64,000 nucleotides of DNA from Streptomycetaceae bacterium (GCA_027488575.1 JAIYBJ010000039.1:1-64000); one strand, 5' to 3'. Counted from the stretch's first letter, positions 28,206 to 37,616 are shown. Made by a program: numbers and translations. The notes: generated from the sequence alone by a model not told the origin.

Positions 28206-29144
28206 TTACGGAAGAACTGCGCTTGAAAGCAACGCCAGAGCATTTGTGAGATCAGCTGGGTATGGCGCGTTAAAGGTTAAGCGCTCTGCTGTTACTGGAT
28301 GCGTGAGTTCGAGTTGCATGGCGTGTAACCATGGACGAGTCATTGCTAGCGAGGCCGCGAGCACAGGATCTGCGCCGTAAGTGAGGTCACCGACAAGTGG
28401 ATGGCGTAGCGCTGAGAAGTGAACGCGAATTTGATGAGTGCGACCGGTTTCAAGTTCTACTTTTACCAATGAAACGCCACGATAAAACTCGATGACTTCG
28501 TAGTGCGTAATGCTCTCTTTGCCATTAGCGACAACAGCAAAACGATGATCTTCTTTTGGGTGACGATCTATCGGCGCATCAATTGTTCCAGTGCTCGGGT
28601 CCATGTGTCCTTGAATGAGTGCGTGATAAATTTTTGTAACAGTACGAGATTTAAATGCATCTTTAAGAAATGTATACGCCTGGTCTGTCTTTGCAACAAC
28701 CATTAAGCCGCTTGTTCCAACATCTAAACGATGAACGATTCCTGCGCGTTCAGCTGGTCCACTCGTTGAAATGGTGTAACCCGCTGCGCTCAGTGCGCCG
28801 ACAACTGTTGGGCCTTCCCAACCAGGACTTGGATGAGCGGCGCAACCAACTGGTTTGTCGATAACAACTATTGACTCATCGTTATAAATAATTGATAAAC
28901 CTGGAATCGGAGTGAGCGGAATAGGTTCAGAGTTCTTTTCTTCGGGCATCAATACTTCAATGATTTGTCCTGCTGCGACCTTGTCAGATTTGCTCATAGC
29001 TTTTCCTGAAGTGGTGATGTCTCCATCTTCTAAGAGACGCACAACTGCGGTGCGCGAAAGTCCCAATACTCGAGTAAGTGCGCTATCAATTCGCTCGCCC
29101 GCAACACCTTCTGGAACAGACAGGGTTCGTGATACTCGGCTCAT
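28206..29144 (-). CDS. RluA-family pseudouridine synthase (RluD-like)
   Basis: Predicted to convert specific uridines in 23S rRNA to pseudouridine. It has 312 residues. Seen: an S4-type RNA-binding domain at about 1-75 (AGERIDSALTRVLGLSRTAVVRLLEDGDI) and the catalytic motif HRLDVGTSGLMVVAKT with the essential Asp near residue 142, followed by RTHQIRVHFSALRHPLVGD. S4 plus this catalytic domain is the RluD/RluC layout; the exact target uridine cannot be told. It lies between lspA and dnaE, the usual place in actinobacteria. Confidence 0.93.
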   Translation of the reverse strand: MSRVSRTLSVPEGVAGERIDSALTRVLGLSRTAVVRLLEDGDITTSGKAMSKSDKVAAGQIIEVLMPEEKNSEPIPLTPIPGLSIIYNDESIVVIDKPVGCAAHPSPGWEGPTVVGALSAAGYTISTSGPAERAGIVHRLDVGTSGLMVVAKTDQAYTFLKDAFKSRTVTKIYHALIQGHMDPSTGTIDAPIDRHPKEDHRFAVVANGKESITHYEVIEFYRGVSLVKVELETGRTHQIRVHFSALRHPLVGDLTYGADPVLAASLAMTRPWLHAMQLELTHPVTAERLTFNAPYPADLTNALALLSSAVLP

Positions 29145-29146
29145 TA

Positions 29147-29629
29147 TTAACTCGGATCTTTTGGTGTAATTGGGGCAATGTCTCGAATCGTCAGGATTAC
29201 TGCGATTACTGCTGCAATCACAATAGCGCTATCCGCGATGTTAAACACCGGCCAATTAGGAATTTGAATCCAATCAATTACGTGTCCTTGCAAGAAGCCA
29301 GGTTCGCGGAAAATTCGATCAGTGAGATTTCCTAGAATTCCACCAAGAACTAAGCCGCAAACAACTGCCCACCCTTTAGAAGTTAATTGAGCTGCGTAGC
29401 GAGCGATGATTACCAAAACAGAGAGTGCAAAGATTGTGAAGATGATTGTTTTGCCTGCTCCGATACCAAATGCTGCGCCAGAGTTGCGAACAAATGTCAG
29501 TTGTAGAAAAGAACCCAGTACTTCCACATTTGCTCTAGTAGATAAGACATTTACAGCCCATACCTTTGTGCCTAGATCAAATAACCACACAACCCAGGCG
29601 ATGAGATATAGCGAGCGCCACGGGCGCAT
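29147..29629 (-). CDS. lspA: Lipoprotein signal peptidase
   Basis: Membrane aspartyl protease that cuts the signal peptide from diacylglyceryl-modified prolipoproteins, acting after Lgt. It has 160 residues with four membrane segments. Seen: the two catalytic aspartates in GGILGNLTDRIF and FNIADSAIVIAAV, and FVRNSGAAFGIG. It is 2 nt from each neighbour and coupled with the DksA-like gene upstream. Confidence 0.96.
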   Translation of the reverse strand: MRPWRSLYLIAWVVWLFDLGTKVWAVNVLSTRANVEVLGSFLQLTFVRNSGAAFGIGAGKTIIFTIFALSVLVIIARYAAQLTSKGWAVVCGLVLGGILGNLTDRIFREPGFLQGHVIDWIQIPNWPVFNIADSAIVIAAVIAVILTIRDIAPITPKDPS

Positions 29630-29631
29630 TA

Positions 29632-30387
29632 TTAGCGCCGTTCCTCTTTCTGCTTGCAGAGCATGCAGAGAGTTGCGCGTGGGAAAACTTGAAGACGTGC
29701 TTTACCAATAGGTGCACCGCACTCTTCGCAGTTTCCATACGTTTTGGTATCAATGCGCTCGAGTGCGCGTTCTGTCTGTAAAACCATGTCGCGAGCATTA
29801 ATGACCAATGACATCTCATGCTCGCGTTCGAAAGTCTTTGTACCAGCATCTGCCTGATCATCTCCTGCGCCATCTCCGGCATCGGCAATCAGTGCATCCA
29901 TTTCGCTTTCAACTGCTGCGAGTTCTGCTTGAAGGCGCACTAATTCTTTTGCTAATTCGCTGCGGATTGCCTTGAGCTCTGCGGCGTTCCACGCTGCCTC
30001 ACCTTCAGAGACTACGACTGGAGTTGGCGCCTGCTTAATTGGCTTTAATGGTGCAACTTTCTTGCCACTCTTTGCTGGACGCGCAGGAGGTGGCATAACT
30101 AAGCGACGCTCTTCTACTACTGGCGTGTTCTGTGGAGCCACAATTGTTTTAACACTTACTGTCTGGGACTTCTCATCAACGGTCAGAGTTGTTTTTGATG
30201 GAAATGGTCGACCAGGATTTTTCTTTACAGCTTTTGCTGGCGCTTTCTTGGCGGCTACCTTCTTTGCAGGTGCTTTTTTAGCCGGTGCCTTCTTCGCAAC
30301 TTTTTTGGCCGGAGCCTTTTTAGCAGGCTTCTTTGCAGCGCTCTTGACTGCTTTCTTAATGGCTTTTTTTATCGGTTTCTTCGGCAC
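29632..30387 (-). CDS. DksA/TraR-type zinc finger protein with Lys/Ala/Pro-rich N-terminus
   Basis: About 251 residues. Seen: a long basic low-complexity tail at about 1-65 made of KKAPAKK-like units, a linker, a coiled-coil-prone helix at about 145-215 with acidic residues, and a C-terminal C4 zinc finger with CEECGAP and CMLCKQ. The globular part matches the DksA/TraR family, whose members reach into the RNA polymerase secondary channel; the tail resembles those of actinobacterial HU proteins and may bind DNA. The GTG at 30387 is preferred for AAGGTG 8 nt upstream; a GTG at 30396 is the alternative. Family membership is seen, function inferred. Confidence 0.85.
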   Translation of the reverse strand: MPKKPIKKAIKKAVKSAAKKPAKKAPAKKVAKKAPAKKAPAKKVAAKKAPAKAVKKNPGRPFPSKTTLTVDEKSQTVSVKTIVAPQNTPVVEERRLVMPPPARPAKSGKKVAPLKPIKQAPTPVVVSEGEAAWNAAELKAIRSELAKELVRLQAELAAVESEMDALIADAGDGAGDDQADAGTKTFEREHEMSLVINARDMVLQTERALERIDTKTYGNCEECGAPIGKARLQVFPRATLCMLCKQKEERR

Positions 30388-30459
30388 GCCGCGCACCTTA
30401 TGCCGATTAGCTCGCGAGTACCAACTTCGCCACGAAGAAAGTTACGTATGAGCATGGAA

Positions 30460-30465
30460 TAGACT
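30460..30465 (+). promoter_or_regulatory. -10 box of a leaderless ileS promoter
   Basis: TAGACT ends 9 nt before the ileS ATG; the nine bases between are pyrimidine-rich (TCCCCTCTT) and offer no ribosome binding site. The same hexamer is the -10 candidate of the tRNA gene at 4.4 kb. Confidence 0.45.
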
Positions 30466-30474
30466 TCCCCTCTT

Positions 30475-33400
30475 ATGTCCTTTCGCCCAATTCCAGCCCA
30501 GATTGATCTACCAGCAATGGAGCACTCAATTCTGGATTTTTGGCGAACCAATGGAGTCTTCGAAGAGTCTGTAACTGGTCGAGAAGGTGCACCAACATGG
30601 ACATTTTATGAAGGTCCTCCAACTGCAAATGGAATGCCTGGCACTCACCATATTGAAGCCCGCGTATTTAAGGATGTCTTTCCTCGCTTTCACACAATGA
30701 AGGGCAAGCAAGTTGTTCGTAAAGCTGGATGGGATTGTCATGGACTTCCAGTTGAAATTGCTGTTGAAAAAGAGTTGGGCTTTAACGGCAAAGGTGACAT
30801 CGAAAAATTTGGTATCGCACAATTTAATGACAAGTGTCGCGAATCCGTCACACGTCACGTAGACGCATTTACTGCGATGACAAATCGCATGGGTTTCTGG
30901 GTTGATTTTGATGAAGCGTATTGGACTATGGCACCTGCATACGTTGAAAGCGTGTGGTGGAGTCTTTCGCAGATTCACAAAAAAGGTTTACTTGTTCAAG
31001 ACCATCGTGTTGCCCCATATTGCCCTCGCTGCGGAACTGGTTTATCAGATCACGAGTTAGCGCAAGGTTACGAAACCGTTACTGATCCATCTGTCTACGT
31101 TCGCTTTCCAATTACATCCGGGCCTCTTCAAGATTTGGGCGCGGCGCTTCTGGTCTGGACAACTACTCCGTGGACGTTGGTTTCAAATACGGCTGTTGCT
31201 GTAAACCCTGGAGTTACCTATGTTGCAGCCGAAGTAACGCATGAAGAAAAAACAGAAGTACTTGTGATTGCTGAACCTCTGCTTGAAAAACTACAGGGTG
31301 AAGTAAAGATTCTGAAGAAAATCACCGGCAAAGAGCTAGAGCGCACAACATATTCGCGTCCATTTGATTACGTGGAAATTCCGGATTCTCACTTTGTTGT
31401 ACTTGCAGATTACGTAACAACCGAAGATGGAACAGGATTAGTTCACCAATCCCCTGCTTTCGGAGCAGATGACTTGCAAGTGTGTCGTGCCTACGGTTTA
31501 CCAGTTATTAATCCTGTTGCCCCTGATGGTCACTTCCTTGCTGACGTTGAACTAGTTGGCGGAATGTTTTTTAAGGATGCAGATAAGCCACTTGTCAAAG
31601 AGTTGAAAACTCGTGGACTCTTATATCGCCATCAACCATATGAGCACTCATACCCTCATTGCTGGCGTTGTCACACTGCACTTATTTATTACGCACAACC
31701 ATCCTGGTACATCCGCACAACATCAATCAAAGATGAACTCTTGCGCGAAAATGCTGCAACGAATTGGTACCCAGAAACAATCAAAAATGGTCGATACGGA
31801 GATTGGCTCAATAACAATATTGACTGGGCGCTCTCTCGTAATCGTTATTGGGGAACTCCGCTACCAATTTGGCGCTGCGAAAATAAACACGAGGTGTGCA
31901 TTGAATCATTAGCAGACCTTGGCGCCCGTGCCGGCCAAGAGTTATCAAATCTTGATCCGCACCGTCCATTTGTTGATGACATCACCTTCGCGTGTTCTGA
32001 GTGTTCAGAAACAATGAACCGCGTTCCAGAGGTTATCGATTGTTGGTATGACTCAGGTTCAATGCCATTTGCTCAATGGGGATATCCGCATCAAGAAGGC
32101 AGCAAAGAAAAGTTTGAGGCGTCCTATCCCGCTGACTTTATCTGCGAAGCCATCGATCAAACTCGTGGTTGGTTCTATACATTGATGACGATTGGAACGT
32201 TAGTTTTCGACAAGTCATCGTATGAAAATGTTTTATGTTTGGGACACATTCTTGATAAAGATGGTCGCAAGATGAGTAAGCACCTTGGAAACGTGATTGA
32301 ACCAATGGCGTTGATGGACCAACATGGCGCAGATGCGGTTCGTTGGTACATGTTGGCTGCTGGTTCTCCGTGGTCAGCCCGTCGTGTCGGACATGATGCA
32401 ATCAGCGACGTTGTCAGAAAGACTCTTCTAACCTATTGGAACACCATCTCTTTCCACTCTTTATACGCACAAGCCTCTAACTTTGATCTATCCCAATCTC
32501 CTGCGCGCAATACGCGTCCTGTGATGGATCGTTGGATTATTTCTGAACTCTCACTTTTGATAAATGAAGTTGAAAATTGCCTGACGCACTTTGATTCACA
32601 AGGTGCTGGAAAAGCCCTTGCGCAATTTATTGATGACCTTTCCAATTGGTATGTCCGTCGCTCGCGACGTCGCTTCTGGGATGGCGATGTTGCAGCTCTG
32701 GCAACTCTTCACGAGTGTCTAACAACCTTGACCCAACTTCTAGCTCCGATGGTTCCATTTATTTCAGAGCACGTATGGCAAGAACTTGTTCGCCCAGTTG
32801 ATGCAAGCGCTACAAAGTCAGTGCATCTCTCAGATTTTCCTGTTGCACATCCAAGTGATATCGACACGGTGCTTTCTGGACAAGTGGCTCTCACAAGACG
32901 CATTGTTGAATTAGGGCGTGCTGCTCGCGCTGAATCTGGAATTAAGATTCGCCAACCTTTGCAACGAGCTCTTATTGCAGCAAGCGGTTGGGCGGCTCTT
33001 CCAAGTGACATGCGCGAACAAATTGCTGATGAATTAAATGTGGCAGACCTTGCAGACATTGCTGATGCTGATGGAGATCTAGTAGATATTTCAGTCAAGG
33101 CGAACTTTCGTTCATTGGGCGCCAAATTTGGCGGCGAGGTTCAGACAATTGCAAAAGCAATTGCAGCCACAGATGCCACTGCACTAGTAAAAACTCTTCG
33201 CACAGCAGGCAGTGCGCTAGTTGGCACCTGGAGCATTGAATTAGATGACCTGGTCATCACTGAAGTTCCACGCACCGGATGGATGGTTGCAAGCCATGAA
33301 GGCGAGAGTGTTGCTCTAGATCTCGAGCTCACGCCGGCACTCATTGCTGCAGGAAATGTTCGTGAAGTAATTCGCTTTATTCAAGATGCACGCAAAACAA

Positions 33401-33585
33401 GTGGCTTTGATATTTCAGATCGCATCACTGTGGCGTGGAATGCTCCGGTCGAGATCATCGCTGCGATTGAATCAGCGCAAGAGCACATCAGTGCCGAAGT
33501 TCTTGCCACGCAATTTATAAGAGATGCCAGCCTGCCTGTGTTAGATGGCGAAGTTGGATTTAACGCGAAGTTGTTGAAGAGTTAA
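30475..33585 (+). CDS. ileS: Isoleucyl-tRNA synthetase, class-2 (eukaryal-like) type
   Basis: Charges tRNA-Ile. It has 1036 residues. Seen: FYEGPPTANGMPGTHHIEA carrying the HIGH-equivalent PGTHH, WDCHGLPVE, the editing domain with WTTTPWTLVSN, zinc-type cysteines CPRCGTGLSDHE, GRKMSKHLGN as KMSKS near residue 600, and a long anticodon-binding C-terminal part. PGTHH and the length match the mycobacterial IleS, the subtype generally less sensitive to mupirocin. It is alone on the plus strand amid minus-strand genes, and its last 4 bases overlap the end of yggT. No T-box leader is present. Confidence 0.97.
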   Translation: MSFRPIPAQIDLPAMEHSILDFWRTNGVFEESVTGREGAPTWTFYEGPPTANGMPGTHHIEARVFKDVFPRFHTMKGKQVVRKAGWDCHGLPVEIAVEKELGFNGKGDIEKFGIAQFNDKCRESVTRHVDAFTAMTNRMGFWVDFDEAYWTMAPAYVESVWWSLSQIHKKGLLVQDHRVAPYCPRCGTGLSDHELAQGYETVTDPSVYVRFPITSGPLQDLGAALLVWTTTPWTLVSNTAVAVNPGVTYVAAEVTHEEKTEVLVIAEPLLEKLQGEVKILKKITGKELERTTYSRPFDYVEIPDSHFVVLADYVTTEDGTGLVHQSPAFGADDLQVCRAYGLPVINPVAPDGHFLADVELVGGMFFKDADKPLVKELKTRGLLYRHQPYEHSYPHCWRCHTALIYYAQPSWYIRTTSIKDELLRENAATNWYPETIKNGRYGDWLNNNIDWALSRNRYWGTPLPIWRCENKHEVCIESLADLGARAGQELSNLDPHRPFVDDITFACSECSETMNRVPEVIDCWYDSGSMPFAQWGYPHQEGSKEKFEASYPADFICEAIDQTRGWFYTLMTIGTLVFDKSSYENVLCLGHILDKDGRKMSKHLGNVIEPMALMDQHGADAVRWYMLAAGSPWSARRVGHDAISDVVRKTLLTYWNTISFHSLYAQASNFDLSQSPARNTRPVMDRWIISELSLLINEVENCLTHFDSQGAGKALAQFIDDLSNWYVRRSRRRFWDGDVAALATLHECLTTLTQLLAPMVPFISEHVWQELVRPVDASATKSVHLSDFPVAHPSDIDTVLSGQVALTRRIVELGRAARAESGIKIRQPLQRALIAASGWAALPSDMREQIADELNVADLADIADADGDLVDISVKANFRSLGAKFGGEVQTIAKAIAATDATALVKTLRTAGSALVGTWSIELDDLVITEVPRTGWMVASHEGESVALDLELTPALIAAGNVREVIRFIQDARKTSGFDISDRITVAWNAPVEIIAAIESAQEHISAEVLATQFIRDASLPVLDGEVGFNAKLLKS

Positions 33586-33866
33586 ATAAGTAAAACAATC
33601 GGCATTAACAACTGCACCGCAAAAAAGAGCACGATAAAAGATAAATCAATTGAAGCGCCACCTAAGCGAAGTGGTGGAACAAATCGACGTACAAAATTCA
33701 TTGGGCGGTCCGTGACCGTATAAACAGCTTCAACCAAAATCAGCACGATTCCACCTGGGCGCCATGATGGTTTAAACATGCGCACATAATCAAAAATCAA
33801 ACGAGCTAATAGTGCAAATAGAAATATCTGCAGAATTAAATGAAGTATCGACCCGATACGCAACAT
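33582..33866 (-). CDS. YggT family membrane protein
   Basis: Small membrane protein of 94 residues with two hydrophobic segments (residues 5-25 and 68-92). Seen: FLFALLARLIFDYVRMF and PMNFVRRFVPPLRLGGASIDLSFIVLFF, the YggT signature. In actinobacteria it follows sepF; family members are linked to osmotic tolerance and division site organisation, but the mechanism is unknown. Stop codons of yggT and ileS overlap tail to tail, so no terminator separates them. The divIVA gene usually found after yggT is absent. Confidence 0.92.
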   Translation of the reverse strand: MLRIGSILHLILQIFLFALLARLIFDYVRMFKPSWRPGGIVLILVEAVYTVTDRPMNFVRRFVPPLRLGGASIDLSFIVLFFAVQLLMPIVLLI

Positions 33867-33876
33867 AAGTTAACTA

Positions 33877-34335
33877 TCAGCTCTGATTGAAAAAGCTTGC
33901 TTCAGCTGCTGCAGCTTTATCTTCGCTACTTACCTTGACGTTTGCAGGTGAGAGTAAGAAAACTTTTGATGTAACGCGTTCGATAGTTCCGTGGTGGCCA
34001 AAGACAAGTCCACTTGCAAAATCCACTAGACGCTTGCGTTCTGATTCATCCATGTCAGTTAAATTGATGATGACTGGATTTCCTTGACGATAGTGCTCAC
34101 CGATTGTGCGCGCTTCGTTATAAAAACGTGGATGCAAAGTGATGATGCGATCAAGTGCTGGAAGTTCTAGTTGTGGTGCGCTCTCTTGATGTTGCACTGG
34201 AGCTATGTGACGTGGTTCGCGGGTGCGAATACGTACATCTGGAACTCGAGCAGCTGGTGTCTCTACAGAGTTTTGAATTTCTGGATCATCAACTAGGCCT
34301 AGATAGTTTGCGACACGGCGCATTGCATTCGACAT
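33877..34335 (-). CDS. sepF: Cell division protein SepF
   Basis: Cytoplasmic membrane anchor for FtsZ, replacing FtsA in actinobacteria. It has 152 residues. Seen: an N-terminal amphipathic helix MSNAMRRVANYLGLVDD (membrane targeting), a variable basic linker at about 25-65, and the SepF core YRQGNPVIINLTDMDESERKRLVDFASG with FLLSPANVKVS. It lies in the canonical order ftsZ-pgeF-yggS-sepF-yggT. The linker is short compared with mycobacterial SepF. Confidence 0.95.
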   Translation of the reverse strand: MSNAMRRVANYLGLVDDPEIQNSVETPAARVPDVRIRTREPRHIAPVQHQESAPQLELPALDRIITLHPRFYNEARTIGEHYRQGNPVIINLTDMDESERKRLVDFASGLVFGHHGTIERVTSKVFLLSPANVKVSSEDKAAAAEASFFNQS

Positions 34336-34345
34336 GGTTAAAAGG

Positions 34346-35023
34346 TTACTGGGGGGTTGGGCGCGAACCGAGGATTGAACTGCCTACCCGGATATGTGTC
34401 GCACCATGGGAAATTGCAGATTCAAAGTCATTACTCATGCCAGCAGAAAGGGAGGTTGCCATTGGATATGAAGCCTTGAACCCTGCGTAAATAGTGGCAA
34501 GTTTTTCAAAGGCCTGATCGCTAGTTATCTCCAATGGAGCCACCGCCATGAGTCCCATCAAATCCAAGTTGGCAGAGCTAAGGACGCAATCGGCCAGTTC
34601 TGATAAATCTGCAGGAGCTGCACCACCTCGACCTTGTGCGCCATCTAGTGACACTTGTAGAAAAACACCGATGCGATGAATCGCTACTTTATCGAGTGCC
34701 TGGATATGTCGAAGTTCATCAAGTGAATGAATCACATTCGCCCACGATGCAATTGATTTCAATTTATTGCTCTGAATCTGTCCTTGAAAATGCCACGTCC
34801 CCGGAACTGCTTCCGCTTTTGGGGCAGCATCTGAATCTCTGTTCTCTCCGTAATGATGCACATCAAGGCTGGCCAAGATATGAACATCGCTAATTGGAAA
34901 AGTTTTGGTAACAGCAATCAATGTGACATCTTCATATTTTCGCCCACAAGATTGGGTAGCACTTTTGACTTGATCAAGAACGCCATTGAGGTTTCTCGCA
35001 ATCTCGTCATATCGTGAAGTCAT
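34346..35023 (-). CDS. YggS/PLPBP family PLP homeostasis protein
   Basis: A PLP-binding alanine-racemase-like barrel without racemase domain, 225 residues. Seen: the PLP lysine in VTLIAVTKTFPISDV near residue 35, YGENRDSDAAPK, WHFQGQIQSNKLKSI and the C-terminal LSAGMSNDFESAISHGATHIRVGSSILG. Members balance PLP and amino/keto acid pools. It carries the usual YggS position beside sepF and overlaps pgeF by 4 nt. Confidence 0.94.
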   Translation of the reverse strand: MTSRYDEIARNLNGVLDQVKSATQSCGRKYEDVTLIAVTKTFPISDVHILASLDVHHYGENRDSDAAPKAEAVPGTWHFQGQIQSNKLKSIASWANVIHSLDELRHIQALDKVAIHRIGVFLQVSLDGAQGRGGAAPADLSELADCVLSSANLDLMGLMAVAPLEITSDQAFEKLATIYAGFKASYPMATSLSAGMSNDFESAISHGATHIRVGSSILGSRPTPQ

Positions 35024-35685
35024 AATCTAATTAAACCTGCCTGACGACCCGTGCGATGGGATTTACGGTAAGAAAAAAGATTCGGATCTTCATTGGTGCA
35101 TCGCGTATCAATGGTGCAGGCAACAGATAAAGAATCGAGATCGGCAACTAAGGCTTTTGCGAGATCTAACGATGGGTTGCCCACCTTGGTGGTGGACTTA
35201 GCCAGAGGATGAAGTAGAACAACTTCATCAAAAGTCTTTTGATCTACTTCATAACAAGTGCCACAAATTGATGGACCAATTTTTCCTGAAATTGTGCCAG
35301 CTCCCAGTTCGCGCATGACGTGCACCGCTTTACCTGCCACACCATTTACTAATCCTCTTCTGCCCACATGGACCGCGGCTACAACACTGTGACTCGAGAG
35401 CAATAACGGAATGCAATCGGCAGTAAGTACAGCCAAAGTGATTCCAGGAGTTGCAGTTACTAAGGCATCACACGTTGGGCTTTGCTGATCGATCCTTGTA
35501 ATGATGCTGACATCATCCCCATGGACCTGATTCATATACATCGTTGCACCATATTGCGATGCGATTACATCTCGATTCTGCGAAACTAAATCAGGATCAT
35601 CTTGAACATGTAAAGCTAAATTAAGAGAAGAAAAATCGCCTTGGCTATATCCACCAAGGCGATCTGTAAAGAATGTAAAGCTCAC
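35020..35685 (-). CDS. pgeF: PgeF/YfiH family laccase-domain protein
   Basis: DUF152 protein of 221 residues; E. coli PgeF removes mis-incorporated serine from UDP-MurNAc-peptides, and other members show purine nucleoside or laccase activity. Seen: metal ligands in MNQVHGDDV, VAAVHVGRRGLVNGV and GPSICGTCYEV (two His and one Cys). In VHVGRRGL an arginine stands where a tryptophan is usual (VHxGWRG). It sits between ftsZ and yggS, which fits a role in wall precursor proofreading. Confidence 0.9.
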   Translation of the reverse strand: MSFTFFTDRLGGYSQGDFSSLNLALHVQDDPDLVSQNRDVIASQYGATMYMNQVHGDDVSIITRIDQQSPTCDALVTATPGITLAVLTADCIPLLLSSHSVVAAVHVGRRGLVNGVAGKAVHVMRELGAGTISGKIGPSICGTCYEVDQKTFDEVVLLHPLAKSTTKVGNPSLDLAKALVADLDSLSVACTIDTRCTNEDPNLFSYRKSHRTGRQAGLIRL

Positions 35686-35687
35686 TC

Positions 35688-36821
35688 TTATTTCATGAAA
35701 TCTGGAACATCAATTTCATCTTCAGCTACTAACTCTTCAAATGTCACACGTGGACGAGGAGTTAGATCTGCCTCAAGATCGAGTGCCACAGCAAGTGGAT
35801 CATTGCTTGGAACTGGATTGGCATTACCAGCAAGAGTTGCTGCATTAATTACTGGAACAGAGACCCGCTTTGGTTCTCCCCCATCAAAACCAGCTGCAAT
35901 CACAGTGATTCGAACTTCATCACCTAGAGCATCATCGATGGTGGTTCCGAAAATAATCTTTGCATTTGGGTGCGCTGCAGCTTGTACAAGTTCGCATGCT
36001 TCATTGATTTCAAACAAACCAAGATCAGACCCACCGGCTACTGAGAGAAGAACACCCATTGCACCATCTATTGATGCTTCAAGTAGTGGACTTGAAATTG
36101 CGAGTTCGGCGGCGCGAATTGCACGGTTTTCACCGCGAGCAGATCCGATTCCCATGAGTGCAGACCCCGCACCAGTCATAACAGTCTTTACATCTGCGAA
36201 GTCAAGGTTAATTAATCCTGGTTGTGTAATTATTTCGGTAATTCCTTGTACGCCAGAAAGAAGAACTTGATCCGCACTCTTGAATGCATCTACTGCAGTA
36301 ATTGAGCGATCTGAAATTGCTAACAAGCGATCATTTGGAATAACGATAAGTGTGTCAACTTCAGAACGAAGTGCTTCGATTCCTTCTTCTGCTTGGGCGG
36401 TACGAATCTTTCCTTCAAAACTAAATGGTTTTGTAACAACACCAATTGTTAGTGCGCCTATTTCGCGTGCAATTTTTGCAACTACTGGTGCGCCACCAGT
36501 TCCTGTTCCGCCGCCTTCACCTGCGGTAACAAAGACCATGTCTGCACCGCGCAAAATTTCTTCAATTTCATCAATGTGATCAAGTGCTGCTTCGCGACCT
36601 TTTTCAGGTGCAGCACCTGCACCAAGTCCACGAGTTGATTTGCGACCAATATCTAACTTCACATCAGCATCACTCATTAACAAGTGTTGTGCATCTGTAT
36701 TAATTGCAATGAACTCGACGCCTTTGAGTCCGACATCAATCATTCGATTGATTGCATTAACTCCACCGCCACCAATTCCAACTACTTTGATGACAGCTAA
36801 ATAATTCTGCGGTGAAGCCAC
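35688..36821 (-). CDS. ftsZ: Cell division GTPase FtsZ
   Basis: Tubulin-like protein forming the division ring, 377 residues. Seen: [13 protein letters not shown] at the N-terminus, the tubulin signature [13 protein letters not shown] near residue 107, NDRLLAI and the synergy region [11 protein letters not shown], a short linker, and the C-terminal peptide EIDVPDFMK that binds SepF. The start is GTG with a strong AAGGAGGAG 5 nt upstream. The 127-nt AT-rich gap before it (36822-36948) probably holds a separate ftsZ promoter; I could not fix its boxes. Confidence 0.97.
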   Translation of the reverse strand: MASPQNYLAVIKVVGIGGGGVNAINRMIDVGLKGVEFIAINTDAQHLLMSDADVKLDIGRKSTRGLGAGAAPEKGREAALDHIDEIEEILRGADMVFVTAGEGGGTGTGGAPVVAKIAREIGALTIGVVTKPFSFEGKIRTAQAEEGIEALRSEVDTLIVIPNDRLLAISDRSITAVDAFKSADQVLLSGVQGITEIITQPGLINLDFADVKTVMTGAGSALMGIGSARGENRAIRAAELAISSPLLEASIDGAMGVLLSVAGGSDLGLFEINEACELVQAAAHPNAKIIFGTTIDDALGDEVRITVIAAGFDGGEPKRVSVPVINAATLAGNANPVPSNDPLAVALDLEADLTPRPRVTFEELVAEDEIDVPDFMK

Positions 36822-36948
36822 GGTACTCCTCCTTGAGAACGGTAAACCTCGAGTTGAGATTTAGTGTTCTCTCTTATACGTGAGGTGAAAGTAAAGCGAA
36901 TTAACTCCGTAAGCAAACATCGCCACGAATTATTTTTAAATTATTTTT

Positions 36949-37605
36949 CTACTTAACAATCGGTGCATGTGGTGCAGAAACATCAACAGTTGAAATGTTT
37001 TTATTTTCCGGACGTTCTATAAGTGCCTTAAATACTTTGATTTTCAGATCTATCTCCTGCGCATCTCCGAATCGAAGAGTCAGACTTCTGCTCTGCCCTC
37101 CCATAATCATTGAAAAATCATTGGCACTTCGGGCACTCATCGAGGAGATGCTCTGGCGAAATTCCTGGGGAAAGGAGGCAAAAAGTTTGGCTGCTGATAA
37201 TCCGATTTCAGGACTAGGAGCACTTAGTTCCGGCACTTGAACAGGTGCGCCGACATGATCAAAAACTGTGCCACTTGAATCTATGTATCTGCCTGCAAAA
37301 GCTCCAATCGGCTCTCGTGGTTTCACTGCAATCGTTACAGAACTTGAAAACCAGTTACGTGAAACCTCTGCTTCAGCAACCCATGAGAGCGAAGAAATAC
37401 TTCGAGCGATTTGGCGGGGTTCGATGCGGGCAAGTTTTGTACTTGTTAACTTCCCAACCTTGTTTTGAACTGCCGAAATTTGATTGGGGTTGGTTATTCC
37501 GCTGAACTCGACTCTCTTAACAGTAAAGACAGAGGACCATCCCAATAAGTAAGTAAGGGAAGAAATCACAATTGCCGCAATTAAAATCTTAACTATTCGT
37601 GGCAT
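36949..37605 (-). CDS. ftsQ: Cell division protein FtsQ
   Basis: Bitopic divisome protein linking FtsL/FtsB to other division proteins, about 218 residues. Seen: one membrane segment at about 7-26 (VKILIAAIVISSLTYLLGW), a POTRA domain starting VFTVKRVEFSGITNPNQI, SWVAEAEVSRNWFSSSVTIAVKPREPIG, and a C-terminal beta domain. The ATG at 37605 is used; a TTG at 37611 is the alternative. There is no clear ribosome site. The cytoplasmic part is only a few residues long, shorter than in mycobacteria. Confidence 0.92.
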   Translation of the reverse strand: MPRIVKILIAAIVISSLTYLLGWSSVFTVKRVEFSGITNPNQISAVQNKVGKLTSTKLARIEPRQIARSISSLSWVAEAEVSRNWFSSSVTIAVKPREPIGAFAGRYIDSSGTVFDHVGAPVQVPELSAPSPEIGLSAAKLFASFPQEFRQSISSMSARSANDFSMIMGGQSRSLTLRFGDAQEIDLKIKVFKALIERPENKNISTVDVSAPHAPIVK

Positions 37606-37616
37606 TGGCAAAGTTG

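Noticed and set aside
30240..30370. Repeats in the Lys-rich coding region as a candidate direct-repeat array or CRISPR
   Set aside because: They are imperfect codon repeats for KKAPAKK units in frame, with no spacer structure.
29972..30451. 159-codon plus-strand frame rich in Phe/Ala opposite the DksA-like gene
   Set aside because: It is the reverse reading of the Lys/Ala repeat tail; low-complexity shadow rather than a membrane protein gene.
30300..30474. Possible T-box riboswitch before ileS, common in actinobacteria
   Set aside because: Only 78 bases separate ileS from the divergent gene, no TGGN antiterminator bulge or specifier stem is visible, and the sequence further upstream is coding on the other strand.
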